Source: Mycobacterium neglectum
GTDB taxonomy: Bacteria; Actinomycetota; Actinomycetes; Mycobacteriales; Mycobacteriaceae
Direction of reading: 5' to 3'
Length of the DNA: 64,000 nt
NCBI RefSeq assembly: GCF_002591975.1
Contig: NZ_NVQE01000001.1
Coordinates: forward strand, 186,001-250,000
The first letter of the stretch is position 1. Each line of letters opens with the position of its first letter. The translations under genes and the position numbers were made by a program. The notes beneath the pieces were generated by a model. The model ran no database searches. It had not been told where the DNA came from and saw nothing but the letters and a program-made list of their open reading frames with translations. Shown here piece by piece: positions 1-9,923 of this stretch.

Positions 1-1
1 C

Positions 2-721
2 AACGGAGACAGCGCAATCGGCGCGCGCGCCGTAATCCTCGCCACGGGCGTGGACTACCGCCAACTGGAGATCACCGGATGCCGGGCGACTCCCGAAGAC
101 CCCAACGAGGCGAACTTCGTCGGCCGCGGCGTGTTCTACGGCGCCTCGGTGTCAGACAAGAGTGAATGCGCCGGCGAGGACGTCTACATCGTCGGCGGCG
201 CCAACTCCGCAGGCCAAGCCGCGATGTACATGTCGGAAACCGCCAAATCGGTGACCATGCTGATCCGCGGTGCGTCGCTGGAGGCGGGCATGTCGCAGTA
301 CCTCGTCGACCGGATCCTCAAGTCCCCGAACATCACGGTCCGGACCTGCACCGAGGTCGTCGACACCGTGGCCTCCGACGACCACCTGTCAGGGCTGGTG
401 CTCCTCGACAAGCGGACAGACGAGACCGAGACGGTCACCTGCGACCGGATGTGCTGCTTCATCGGCGCGACGCCCCGTACCGACTGGCTCGAGGCAGCGG
501 GAATAGCGCGCGACGATCACGGTTTCATCCTGTCGGGACCAGATTTGCGCGACAAGGTCGGTTGGACGCTGGATCGGCCGCCGCATCATCTGGAAACAAG
601 CGTGCCGGGTGTGTTTGTTGCAGGGGATGTGCGTTCGGAGTCCGCGAAGCGGGTTGCGGCGGCCGTCGGCGAAGGGTCGATGGCCGTGATGTTGGTGCAC
701 AGGTATCTAGCGGAAGCCTGA
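2..721 (+). CDS. FAD/NAD(P)-dependent oxidoreductase, thioredoxin-reductase-like (5' end outside window)
   Basis: This is the C-terminal part of a pyridine nucleotide-disulfide oxidoreductase. The frame is open from the left edge, so the true start is outside the window. An ILATG motif of the FAD domain is followed by an NAD(P)-binding loop (VGGANSAGQAA) and a closing FAD segment (GVFVAGDVRSESAKRVAAAVGEG). The CxxC redox pair that thioredoxin reductases carry between these domains is absent: that stretch holds only one Cys (SECAGED). It is therefore probably not a thioredoxin reductase but a related flavoprotein that oxidises NAD(P)H for another acceptor. The kinase gene follows 17 nt later on the same strand, so the two probably form one unit. 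In relatives an N-terminal cyclic-nucleotide-binding domain can precede this module, but that cannot be seen here. Confidence 0.85.
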   Translation, partial: NGDSAIGARAVILATGVDYRQLEITGCRATPEDPNEANFVGRGVFYGASVSDKSECAGEDVYIVGGANSAGQAAMYMSETAKSVTMLIRGASLEAGMSQYLVDRILKSPNITVRTCTEVVDTVASDDHLSGLVLLDKRTDETETVTCDRMCCFIGATPRTDWLEAAGIARDDHGFILSGPDLRDKVGWTLDRPPHHLETSVPGVFVAGDVRSESAKRVAAAVGEGSMAVMLVHRYLAEA

Positions 722-738
722 TTGAGAGGATGGCGCCG

Positions 739-2244
739 ATGAGCACGCAAAAAGAAGAGGAATGCGTGCGTGACGAGCTGCGGACCCTGTTCCTTTTCGA
801 GGACCTGTCCGATGAGCAGCTCGACATCCTGTGCGCCGCCGGCCACATCGAAACGTTCCCTGCCGGCGCTGTCGTTCAGGAAGGCGAACCGGCGACCTGC
901 TTCTATGTGATGATCGACGGCGAGTTGATCATGTCGAAGCGCTCTGGCGGCGTCGACATCCAGACCAACCGTACGTCTCAGCGCGGCGTGTACTTCGGGG
1001 CGTGGTCGGCCTACATCCCCGGTGAAGAGCAGGCCTACCAGGCGTCGGTACGGCTGACCAAGCCTGCCCGCTGCTTCGTGTTGGACTCGAACAAGTTCGC
1101 CGACTTCATGCGGACGCAGTTCCCCATGGCCGTCCATCTGCTCGAGGGCCACCTCGTCGGCGGACGCCGACAGACCCAGATCATCGGTCAGCGCGAGAAG
1201 CTGCTCGCACTGGGCACCATCACCGCGGGACTGACCCATCAGCTCAACAATCCGGCGGCGGCCACCGCCCGCGCGGTGGCCGACCTGCGCGAGGGCGTCG
1301 GGCACATGCGGCACAAGCTCGCGATGCTGGCCGAGGCCAAATTCACCCCGGAGGCGCTGCGCGTCCTGGTCAACATTCAGGATGAGGTTGCCGAGCAGGT
1401 CGCCAAGACCCGCGATCACGAACTGACCGCACTGGAGGCCTCCGATCGCGAAGACCAGATCGGCGAATGGTTGGAAGACCACGGCATCGCAGGCGCCTGG
1501 GACTACGCGCCGACGTTCGTGGAGGCGGGCCTGGACACCGACTGGCTCGAGCGGGTTTCGGCATTGGTCGACGACGTCGACAAGACCGCGTCGCTGCAGG
1601 GCGCGATCGGGTGGCTGAAATACACCATCGACAACGAACTACGGATGAACGAGATCGCCGAAGCCTCCAAGCGCGTCTCGGCGCTGCTCGCCGGCGCGAA
1701 GCAGTACTCGCAGATGGACAGGGGTTCCTACGGAAGCGCCGACGTGCACGAGTTGCTGCGGAGCACGCTCATGATGTTCGGCGACAAGATCGGAATGGCA
1801 GGCAAGGGCAGGCCTGTCACCCTGGTCAAGGACATGGACAAGTCGCTGCCCCAATTGCAGTGCTATCCAGGCGATCTCAATCAGGTATGGACCAACATCA
1901 TCGACAACGCCATTCAGGCGATGGGCGGGCACGGCACCTTGACCATCCGGACGGCACGTGAGAACGACGAGATGATTCGCGTCGAGATCTGCGACGACGG
2001 CCCAGGGATCCCCGAGGACATCATCGGACGAATCTTCACCCCGTTCTTCACGACCAAGCCGTTCGGTGAGGGCACCGGCCTCGGCCTGGACCTGGCCTGG
2101 CGCATCGTGGTCGAGAAGCACGGCGGAAACATTGCGGTGCAGTCCGAACCGGGCGACACCCGGTTCATCGTGTGCCTGCCGCTGGTTACGCCCGCCCCCA
2201 TCGCACCCACTCCTGGCGAGCTTTCGGCCGCGGGCACCGAATAG
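739..2244 (+). CDS. Soluble cNMP-binding-domain sensor histidine kinase
   Basis: A 501-residue protein with an N-terminal cyclic-nucleotide/Crp-like domain (about residues 15-130), a linker, a histidine phosphorylation region (GLTHQLNNP, His at about residue 167) and a C-terminal HATPase domain. The HATPase shows an N-box (NQVWTNIIDNAIQAMGG), a G1 box (DDGPGIP), an F-box (FTPFFTTKP) and a G2 box (GTGLGLDLA). There is no signal peptide or membrane span, so it is a cytoplasmic sensor. GAGAGG lies 9 nt before the ATG at 739; an in-frame ATG at 730 sits too close to it. No response regulator is adjacent. Pairing with the upstream flavoprotein suggests sensing of a redox or nucleotide signal (inference). 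Confidence 0.85.
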   Translation: MSTQKEEECVRDELRTLFLFEDLSDEQLDILCAAGHIETFPAGAVVQEGEPATCFYVMIDGELIMSKRSGGVDIQTNRTSQRGVYFGAWSAYIPGEEQAYQASVRLTKPARCFVLDSNKFADFMRTQFPMAVHLLEGHLVGGRRQTQIIGQREKLLALGTITAGLTHQLNNPAAATARAVADLREGVGHMRHKLAMLAEAKFTPEALRVLVNIQDEVAEQVAKTRDHELTALEASDREDQIGEWLEDHGIAGAWDYAPTFVEAGLDTDWLERVSALVDDVDKTASLQGAIGWLKYTIDNELRMNEIAEASKRVSALLAGAKQYSQMDRGSYGSADVHELLRSTLMMFGDKIGMAGKGRPVTLVKDMDKSLPQLQCYPGDLNQVWTNIIDNAIQAMGGHGTLTIRTARENDEMIRVEICDDGPGIPEDIIGRIFTPFFTTKPFGEGTGLGLDLAWRIVVEKHGGNIAVQSEPGDTRFIVCLPLVTPAPIAPTPGELSAAGTE

Positions 2245-2266
2245 TTCTACTCAGGTTGGAGCAACC

Positions 2267-3112
2267 ATGACAAAGCCCGATCTCGGCAGGTTCGGCGTGT
2301 TCGGCCACTATTCGGGGTGGCAGCAGCTCACTGCACAACAGCTCAAGGACATCGAAGCCCTTGGGTACCGCGCAATATGGGCCGGTGGCTCACCGCCGGC
2401 CGAACTCGACTGGGTCGAGCCCATTCTCGGTGCCACCGAGTCGTTGAAACTCGCGACCGGCATCGTCAACGTCTGGACCGCCGCTGCAGGCCCTGTCTCG
2501 GAGTCCTTCCACCGCATCGAGGCGGCCTACCCCGGCCGCTTCCTGCTCGGCATCGGCGTCGGCCACCCCGAGGCGCACCAGGAGTACAAGAAGCCGTACG
2601 ACGCCCTGGCCGACTATCTCGACAAGCTCGACGAGTACGGCGTTCCCAAGGACCGCCGGGTGGTCGCCGCGCTGGGCCCCCAGGTGCTCAAGCTGTCGGC
2701 CCGCCGCAGCGCCGGGGCGCATCCCTACCTGACCACGCCCGAGCACACCGCGCAGGCGCGCGAGCTCGTCGGTCCCGACGCCTTCATCGCCCCCGAACAC
2801 AAGGTGGTGCTGACGGCGGATGCGGACAAGGCGCGCGCCGTCGGCCGCAAGGCGCTCGACGTCTATCTGAACCTGGCCAACTACCTGAACAACTGGAAGC
2901 GTCTCGGCTTCACCGACGACGACGTCGCCAAGCCGGGCAGCGACCGCCTCGTCGACGCGGTCGTGGCGTACGGGACGACCGACGCCATCGCGGCACGACT
3001 CACCGAGCATCTGAGCGCCGGGGCCGATCATGTTCCGGTTCAGGTGTTGACGGGTACAGACAAGCTCGTGCCCGCGCTCGCCGAGCTGGCGGGCCCGCTC
3101 GGACTCCAGTGA
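2267..3112 (+). CDS. F420-dependent LLM-class oxidoreductase, copy 1
   Basis: A 281-residue protein of the luciferase-like monooxygenase family in the F420-binding mycobacterial subgroup (TIGR03620-like). The evidence is the LKLATGIVNVWTA strand, the FLLGIGVGHPE segment and the downstream HPYLTTPEHT block that lines the deazaflavin pocket. Such proteins use reduced or oxidised F420 for hydride transfer; the substrate cannot be read from sequence. The ATG at 2267 lies 22 nt after the kinase stop and follows a GGTTGGAG ribosome-binding site. A close paralogue follows 10 nt downstream, so this is a tandem duplication transcribed together. Confidence 0.85.
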   Translation: MTKPDLGRFGVFGHYSGWQQLTAQQLKDIEALGYRAIWAGGSPPAELDWVEPILGATESLKLATGIVNVWTAAAGPVSESFHRIEAAYPGRFLLGIGVGHPEAHQEYKKPYDALADYLDKLDEYGVPKDRRVVAALGPQVLKLSARRSAGAHPYLTTPEHTAQARELVGPDAFIAPEHKVVLTADADKARAVGRKALDVYLNLANYLNNWKRLGFTDDDVAKPGSDRLVDAVVAYGTTDAIAARLTEHLSAGADHVPVQVLTGTDKLVPALAELAGPLGLQ

Positions 3113-3122
3113 AGGGGAACAC

Positions 3123-3965
3123 ATGACTGAGCTCAAACCCGATCTCGGCCGTTTCGGGGTATGGACATTCGGCACGCCCAAGCCCGAACAGGCCACTGAG
3201 ATCGAGCGGCTGGGCTACGGCGCCATCTGGATCGGCGGCTCACCGGCCGGCGATCTCGAGTACGTCGAACCGCTGCTGGAGGCCACCGAGAGACTTCAGG
3301 TCGCCACCGGCATCATCAACGTCTGGACTGCCCCGGCCGAGCAGGTCGCCGAGGCCTATCACCGCATCGAGGACAAGCACCCGGGCCGGTTCCTGCTCGG
3401 CATCGGCATCGGCCACCCGGAGCACACCGATGAGTACCGCAAGCCCTATGACGTGCTCGTCGAATACCTCGACGCGCTCGACAGCAGGAAGGTGCCAACG
3501 AGCCGACGGGTCATCGCTGCACTCGGACCCAAAGTGCTCAAGCTATCGGCGCAGCGTAGCGCGGGCGCGCACCCCTACCTCACCACCCCGCAGCACACCG
3601 GAGAGGCTCGAAACATCTTGGGGCCGACGGTGTTTCTCGCTCCGGAACACAAAGTGGTGCTGGCGCGCGACGCCGAAGCGTCGCGGAAGATCGGCCGCGA
3701 CACCGTCGATTTCTACCTCAACCTCTCCAACTACCTGAACAACTGGAAGCGGCTTGGCTTCACCGACGACGACATCGCCAAGCCGGGCAGCGACCGCCTG
3801 ATCGACGCTGTCGTTGCCCACGGAACCCCCGATGACATTGCCAAGCAGCTCAACGAGCACGTGGAGGCCGGCGCCGATCATGTCGCGATCCAGGTGCTCG
3901 GCGGCTGGGACAACCTGCTGCCGACGTTGGAAGAACTGGCAGGCCCCCTCGGGCTCAAGAGCTGA
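3123..3965 (+). CDS. F420-dependent LLM-class oxidoreductase, copy 2
   Basis: A 280-residue paralogue of the preceding gene, colinear along its whole length, sharing for example VATGIINVWTA, FLLGIGIGHPE, the HPYLTTP block and an almost identical NNWKRLGFTDDD region. GAAGGGGAAC supplies a strong ribosome-binding site for the ATG. Most differences are in the N-terminal 30 residues and the C-terminal third, which would allow different substrates. The two copies appear to be an old tandem duplication, because codons differ throughout, and both are probably functional. Confidence 0.85.
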   Translation: MTELKPDLGRFGVWTFGTPKPEQATEIERLGYGAIWIGGSPAGDLEYVEPLLEATERLQVATGIINVWTAPAEQVAEAYHRIEDKHPGRFLLGIGIGHPEHTDEYRKPYDVLVEYLDALDSRKVPTSRRVIAALGPKVLKLSAQRSAGAHPYLTTPQHTGEARNILGPTVFLAPEHKVVLARDAEASRKIGRDTVDFYLNLSNYLNNWKRLGFTDDDIAKPGSDRLIDAVVAHGTPDDIAKQLNEHVEAGADHVAIQVLGGWDNLLPTLEELAGPLGLKS

Positions 3966-3974
3966 GCGTTGAAT

Positions 3975-4011
3975 TATCGTATGCATGCGCTTATCATCTG
4001 CGCATGCATAC
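3975..4011 (+). promoter_or_regulatory. Leaderless promoter buried in a 12-bp-arm palindrome
   Basis: A perfect inverted repeat has arms GTATGCATGCGC (3979-3990) and GCGCATGCATAC (4000-4011) around a 9-nt centre. The centre contains TATCAT (3992-3997), a good mycobacterial -10 (TANNNT). The ATG at 4004 lies 6 nt after it, as expected for a leaderless mRNA. A repressor bound to the palindrome would cover the -10 box and the start codon. The regulator is not encoded next to it. Confidence 0.6.
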
Positions 4012-4654
4012 TTCATCGGACATTCTTCCCCTCCACCGCATCGCGGTACTGGCATCGGTGGACGCGGTCAATGCCGTCACACCCGACGATCTCGCCCGGC
4101 CGACGCCGTGCGCCGGTTGGGACCTGGCGGCCCTGCTCGCGCACATGACCGTCCAGCACCGCGGCTTCGCGTCGGCGGCTCGCGGCGGGACCGACCTCGA
4201 GGTGTGGGATCCCGCGACCGTCGCCGACGCGGTCGCCGCAGACCCCACCGGTTCCTATTCGGCGGCCGCCGACGATGTGCTCACAGCGTTCGGGGCTGAC
4301 GGCGCGCTCGACGCAACCTTCGCGCTCCCCGAATTCGGGCCGGGCGCAACATTTCCGGCGACGATGGCCATCGGTTTCCATTTCGTCGACTATGTGGTGC
4401 ACGGCTGGGACGTCGCGCGCAGCGTCGGCGCAGCATTCGAGCTGCCGCGCGACGTCATCGAAGCCGTATTGCCGATCGCATTCGCCGTCCCCGATGGCGA
4501 ATTCCGCGCCGAGGAGGGCAGCCCGTTCCGTCGTGCCGTCGAGGTCGACGACGATGCCAGCGCCATGGACCGGGTACTCGCCCATCTCGGCCGCTCGCCG
4601 GCCTGGACGCGCAGCCATCGTCCCACTTCCATACGGGTCAGCCCGGCCCGATGA
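4004..4654 (+). CDS. TIGR03086-family (mycothiol maleylpyruvate isomerase-like, DinB fold) protein
   Basis: A 216-residue protein with the family's N-terminal signature (PTPCAGWDLAALLAHM). The His of that helix, together with His in the VDYVVHGWDVARS segment, corresponds to metal ligands of the DinB/MDMPI fold. Members are putative mycothiol-dependent transferases or metal-binding proteins, mostly without known substrates. No ribosome-binding site is seen; the start codon lies just after a -10 box, so translation is probably leaderless. It is separated by 38 nt from the LLM gene and may be independently controlled through the palindrome over its promoter. Confidence 0.8.
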   Translation: MHTSSDILPLHRIAVLASVDAVNAVTPDDLARPTPCAGWDLAALLAHMTVQHRGFASAARGGTDLEVWDPATVADAVAADPTGSYSAAADDVLTAFGADGALDATFALPEFGPGATFPATMAIGFHFVDYVVHGWDVARSVGAAFELPRDVIEAVLPIAFAVPDGEFRAEEGSPFRRAVEVDDDASAMDRVLAHLGRSPAWTRSHRPTSIRVSPAR

Positions 4655-4675
4655 TCCCATCGGCCCGTTGGTTAG

Positions 4676-6273
<1,598 letters not shown>

Positions 6274-6318
6274 CGCAACTCCTCCTACGCACCCTTGCGC
6301 ACGCCAACCCGGCATTAC

Positions 6319-6347
6319 TAGGATATCCAAGTATCTAGCAGCGAGGG
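6319..6347 (+). promoter_or_regulatory. Candidate promoter and ribosome-binding site of the mms operon
   Basis: TAGGAT at 6319-6324 fits a mycobacterial -10 and would give a leader of about 22 nt ending in GAGGGA (6342-6347), 6 nt before the mmsA ATG. It overlaps an imperfect dyad (CTAGGATA with TATCTAG), which could bind a regulator. This rests on motif matching only. Confidence 0.35.
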
Positions 6348-6353
6348 ACGAAC

Positions 6354-7871
6354 ATGACCACACAGATTTCACATTTCATCGACGGCAAGCGCGTGGCCGG
6401 GCAATCCACCAGGACGGCCGACGTCATGAATCCCAGCACCGGCGAGGTGCAGGCCAAGGTGCCGATGGCGTCGCGTGCCGACGTCGACGCGGCCGTCGCC
6501 GGAGCCGCCGAGGCGCAGAAGGGGTGGGCGGCGTGGAACCCGCAGCGTCGCGCCCGCGTGATGATGAAGTTCATCGAGTTGGTCAACCAGAACGTCGACG
6601 AGCTGGCCGAACTCCTCTCGCTCGAACACGGAAAGACCGTCCCCGACTCCAAGGGCGACATCCAGCGCGGCATCGAGGTCATCGAGTTCGCGATCGGCAT
6701 CCCGCACCTGATCAAGGGTGAGTACACCGAGGGCGCGGGCACCGGCATCGATGTCTACTCGCTGCGCCAGCCGCTCGGCGTGGTCGCAGGCATCACGCCG
6801 TTCAACTTCCCCGCCATGATCCCGCTGTGGAAGGCCGGCCCCGCGCTCGCGTGCGGCAACGCGTTCATCCTCAAGCCCAGCGAGCGCGACCCGTCCGTAC
6901 CGGTCCGGCTGGCCGAGCTCTTTCTCGAAGCCGGCCTGCCGCCAGGCGTGTTCCAGGTGGTGCACGGCGACAAGGAAGCCGTCGATGCGATCCTCGAGCA
7001 CCCCCTCATCCAGGCCGTCGGCTTCGTCGGCAGCTCCGACATCGCGCAGTACATCTACTCGGGTGCGGCCGCCAACGGGAAGCGCGCGCAGTGCTTCGGC
7101 GGCGCGAAGAACCACATGATCGTCATGCCCGATGCCGATATGGACAATGCAGTCGATGCGCTGATCGGCGCGGGTTACGGCAGCGCTGGCGAGCGCTGCA
7201 TGGCGATCAGCGTCGCGGTGCCCGTCGGCGAGCAGACCGCAGACCGGTTGCGCGCCAGGCTGGTCGAGCGTGTCAACGAACTGCGAGTGGGCCACAGCCT
7301 CGATCCGAAGGCGGACTACGGCCCGCTGGTCACCGAGGCCGCGCTGGCCCGGGTCAAGGACTACATCCAGCAGGGCGTGGATGCAGGCGCCGAGGCCGTC
7401 GTCGACGGCCGTGAACGCGCCAGCGACGAACTGACCTTCGACGAAGCCGACCTGTCGAAGGGTTACTTCATCGGCCCGACGCTGTTCGACCACGTCACCC
7501 CCGACATGTCGATCTACACCGACGAGATCTTCGGCCCGGTGCTGTGCATCGTGCGCGCGAAGGACTACGAAGAGGCACTCGCGCTGCCGTCCGAGCACGA
7601 ATACGGCAACGGCGTAGCGATCTTCACCCGCGACGGCGACACCGCGCGTGACTTCGTATCCCGGGTGCAGGTCGGCATGGTCGGCGTGAATGTGCCGATC
7701 CCGGTGCCGGTCTCGTACCACACCTTCGGCGGCTGGAAACGGTCCGGATTCGGCGATCTCAACCAGCACGGCCCGTCGTCGATCATCTTCTACACCAAGA
7801 CCAAGACCGTGACACAGCGCTGGCCCGCGGGTAGCCACGGCGCCGAGTTCGTCATCCCGACCATGAAGTAG
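6354..7871 (+). CDS. mmsA: Methylmalonate-semialdehyde dehydrogenase (CoA-acylating)
   Basis: A 505-residue aldehyde dehydrogenase family protein. It oxidises methylmalonate semialdehyde to propionyl-CoA with CO2 release at the end of valine catabolism. The N-terminal NAD fold has GITPFNFPAMIPLW and KPSERDPS, the family-typical CFGGAKNHMIVMPDAD segment is present, and the catalytic Cys is residue 282 in GSAGERCMAI. Length is normal. The next gene starts directly after the stop codon, and the order mmsA-acyl-CoA dehydrogenase-mmsB is the conserved mycobacterial arrangement. Confidence 0.95.
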   Translation: MTTQISHFIDGKRVAGQSTRTADVMNPSTGEVQAKVPMASRADVDAAVAGAAEAQKGWAAWNPQRRARVMMKFIELVNQNVDELAELLSLEHGKTVPDSKGDIQRGIEVIEFAIGIPHLIKGEYTEGAGTGIDVYSLRQPLGVVAGITPFNFPAMIPLWKAGPALACGNAFILKPSERDPSVPVRLAELFLEAGLPPGVFQVVHGDKEAVDAILEHPLIQAVGFVGSSDIAQYIYSGAAANGKRAQCFGGAKNHMIVMPDADMDNAVDALIGAGYGSAGERCMAISVAVPVGEQTADRLRARLVERVNELRVGHSLDPKADYGPLVTEAALARVKDYIQQGVDAGAEAVVDGRERASDELTFDEADLSKGYFIGPTLFDHVTPDMSIYTDEIFGPVLCIVRAKDYEEALALPSEHEYGNGVAIFTRDGDTARDFVSRVQVGMVGVNVPIPVPVSYHTFGGWKRSGFGDLNQHGPSSIIFYTKTKTVTQRWPAGSHGAEFVIPTMK

Positions 7872-9038
7872 ATGGACTACTTCGGGCTGGACGAACATGA
7901 ACGCGTGATCGCCGAGACGGCGGCAGCGTTCGCCGAGAAGCGGCTCGCGCCATACGCGTTGGAGTGGGACCAAAGCCACCACTTCCCCACCGATGTGCTG
8001 CGTGAGGCGGCCGAACTCGGGATGGCCGCGATCTACTGCCGAGAGGATGTCGGCGGCAGTGAGTTGCGCCGACTGGACGCCGTGCGGATCTTCGAGCAGC
8101 TGGCGATGGCCGACCCGACCATCGCGTCGTTCTTGTCGATTCACAACATGTGTGCCTGGATGGTCGACACATACGGCACTGACGAGCAGCGCAAGTCATG
8201 GTTGCCGCGCCTGGCGTCGATGGAGGCGATCGCGAGCTACTGCCTGACCGAGCCGGGCGCCGGATCTGATGCCGGGGCGTTGCGCACCAAAGCGGTACGG
8301 AGCGGCGGGGACTACGTGCTCGACGGCGTCAAACAGTTCATCTCCGGTGCCGGAGCATCCGACGTGTACGTGGTGATGGCACGCACCGGTGGTGACGGCC
8401 CGCGCGGCATCTCGGCGTTCCTCATCGAGAAGGACACGCCGGGACTGAGTTTCGGCGCATCCGAGGACAAGATGGGGTGGAACGCCCAACCGACCGCGCA
8501 GGTGATCTTGGAAGGTGCGCGAGTTCCCGCCGACACGATGCTCGGCGGAGCCGACGGGGAGGGCACCGGGTTCGGTATCGCGATGAACGGACTCAACGGC
8601 GGCCGCATCAACATCGCCGCGTGCTCACTCGGCGGTGCCCAGTCGGCCCACGACAGAGCACGCAGCTACCTGGCGGACAGGCAAGCCTTCGGCGGGGCAC
8701 TCCTCGACGAACCGACCATCAGGTTCGCCCTCGCGGATATGGCGACGACGTTGCAGGCTTCACGAACCCTGTTGTGGCGCGCGGCATCCGCGCTCGACGA
8801 GAACCATCCGGAGAAGGTCGAACTGTGCGCGATGGCCAAACGCTTCGTCACCGACGCCTGCTTCGACGTCGCCGATCAGGCGCTGCAACTACACGGCGGC
8901 TACGGGTACCTGCGCGAATACGGACTCGAGAAGATCGTGCGCGATCTGCGGGTACATCGAATACTCGAAGGCACCAACGAAATCATGCGTGTCGTCATAG
9001 GTCGGGCCGAAGCGGCCAGGGCCCGCGCGTCGGCTTAA
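7872..9038 (+). CDS. fadE9: Acyl-CoA dehydrogenase, probable isobutyryl-CoA dehydrogenase
   Basis: A 388-residue FAD-dependent acyl-CoA dehydrogenase. The visible signatures are YCLTEPGAGSDA, the substrate/FAD strand around GGDYVLDGVKQFISGAG, and the C-terminal LQLHGGYGYLREY and RILEGTNEIMRVVIGR blocks. Placement between mmsA and mmsB points to isobutyryl-CoA oxidation in valine breakdown, as for FadE9 of M. tuberculosis. The ATG immediately follows the mmsA stop with no spacer, so translation is probably coupled. Confidence 0.9.
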   Translation: MDYFGLDEHERVIAETAAAFAEKRLAPYALEWDQSHHFPTDVLREAAELGMAAIYCREDVGGSELRRLDAVRIFEQLAMADPTIASFLSIHNMCAWMVDTYGTDEQRKSWLPRLASMEAIASYCLTEPGAGSDAGALRTKAVRSGGDYVLDGVKQFISGAGASDVYVVMARTGGDGPRGISAFLIEKDTPGLSFGASEDKMGWNAQPTAQVILEGARVPADTMLGGADGEGTGFGIAMNGLNGGRINIAACSLGGAQSAHDRARSYLADRQAFGGALLDEPTIRFALADMATTLQASRTLLWRAASALDENHPEKVELCAMAKRFVTDACFDVADQALQLHGGYGYLREYGLEKIVRDLRVHRILEGTNEIMRVVIGRAEAARARASA

Positions 9039-9047
9039 GGGAGAACA

Positions 9048-9923
9048 ATGACCACCATCGCATTCCTCGGGTTGGGCCACATGGGTGGTCCGATGTCGGC
9101 CAACCTCGCCGCCGCGGGCCACACCGTGCACGGCTTCGATCCGGTTGCCGCACTGAAGGATGCCGCGGCAGCAAAGGGTGCGCAGGTCTTCGACAGCGTC
9201 GCTGCGGCGGTTGCCGGAGCCGACGTCGTCATCACCTCGCTGCCCAACGGCAACATCGTGAAGGCGGTGTACGCCGATGCGCTGCCCGCAGCGCCGAAAG
9301 GGACGCTGTTCATCGACACCTCCACCATCTCGGTTGACGACGCGCGCGGGATTCACGCGCAGGCCGCGGACTACGGGCACGCACAGCTCGACGCGCCGGT
9401 GTCCGGTGGGGTGAAGGGCGCGACAGCGGGCACGCTGGCCTTCATGGTCGGCGGTGAGGATGCCGCGGTCGAGCGTGCCCGACCGGTGCTGGATCCGATG
9501 GCGGGCAAGGTCATTCACTGCGGCGGCTCGGGGACGGGCCAGGCTGCAAAACTGTGCAACAACATGGTGCTCGCCGTGCAGCAGATCGCGGCGGGCGAGG
9601 CCTTCGTGCTGGCCGAGAAGCTGGGTCTGTCCGCGCAGTCGCTGTTCGACGTGATCACCGGTGCGACCGGCAACTGCTGGGCGATCCATACGAACTGCCC
9701 GGTTCCCGGCCCGGTTCCGACGTCGCCGGCCAACAATGATTTCAAGCCGGGCTTCGCGACCGCCTTGATGCACAAGGACATCGGCCTGGCAATGGATGCG
9801 GTCAAGTCGACGGGATCGACTGCGCCGCTGGGCACCCACGCCGCCGAGATCTATGCAAAGTTCAACGAAGACCACGCCGACAAGGACTTCAGCGCGGTCA
9901 TCGAGCTGATCCGCAACGGTTAG
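9048..9923 (+). CDS. mmsB: 3-hydroxyisobutyrate dehydrogenase
   Basis: A 291-residue beta-hydroxyacid dehydrogenase converting 3-hydroxyisobutyrate to methylmalonate semialdehyde, the substrate of MmsA. It has the NAD loop GLGHMGGPMSANL, the substrate-binding DAPVSGGVKGATAG stretch and catalytic Lys168 in GQAAKLCNNMV. It follows the acyl-CoA dehydrogenase by 9 nt with GGGAG as ribosome-binding site. Its stop overlaps the stop of the convergent HNH gene. Confidence 0.95.
   Translation: MTTIAFLGLGHMGGPMSANLAAAGHTVHGFDPVAALKDAAAAKGAQVFDSVAAAVAGADVVITSLPNGNIVKAVYADALPAAPKGTLFIDTSTISVDDARGIHAQAADYGHAQLDAPVSGGVKGATAGTLAFMVGGEDAAVERARPVLDPMAGKVIHCGGSGTGQAAKLCNNMVLAVQQIAAGEAFVLAEKLGLSAQSLFDVITGATGNCWAIHTNCPVPGPVPTSPANNDFKPGFATALMHKDIGLAMDAVKSTGSTAPLGTHAAEIYAKFNEDHADKDFSAVIELIRNG

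Noticed and set aside
6369..8144. 591-codon open frame on the minus strand
   Set aside because: It is antisense to mmsA and its junction with fadE9, has no recognisable domain and is explained by GC-skewed codon positions.
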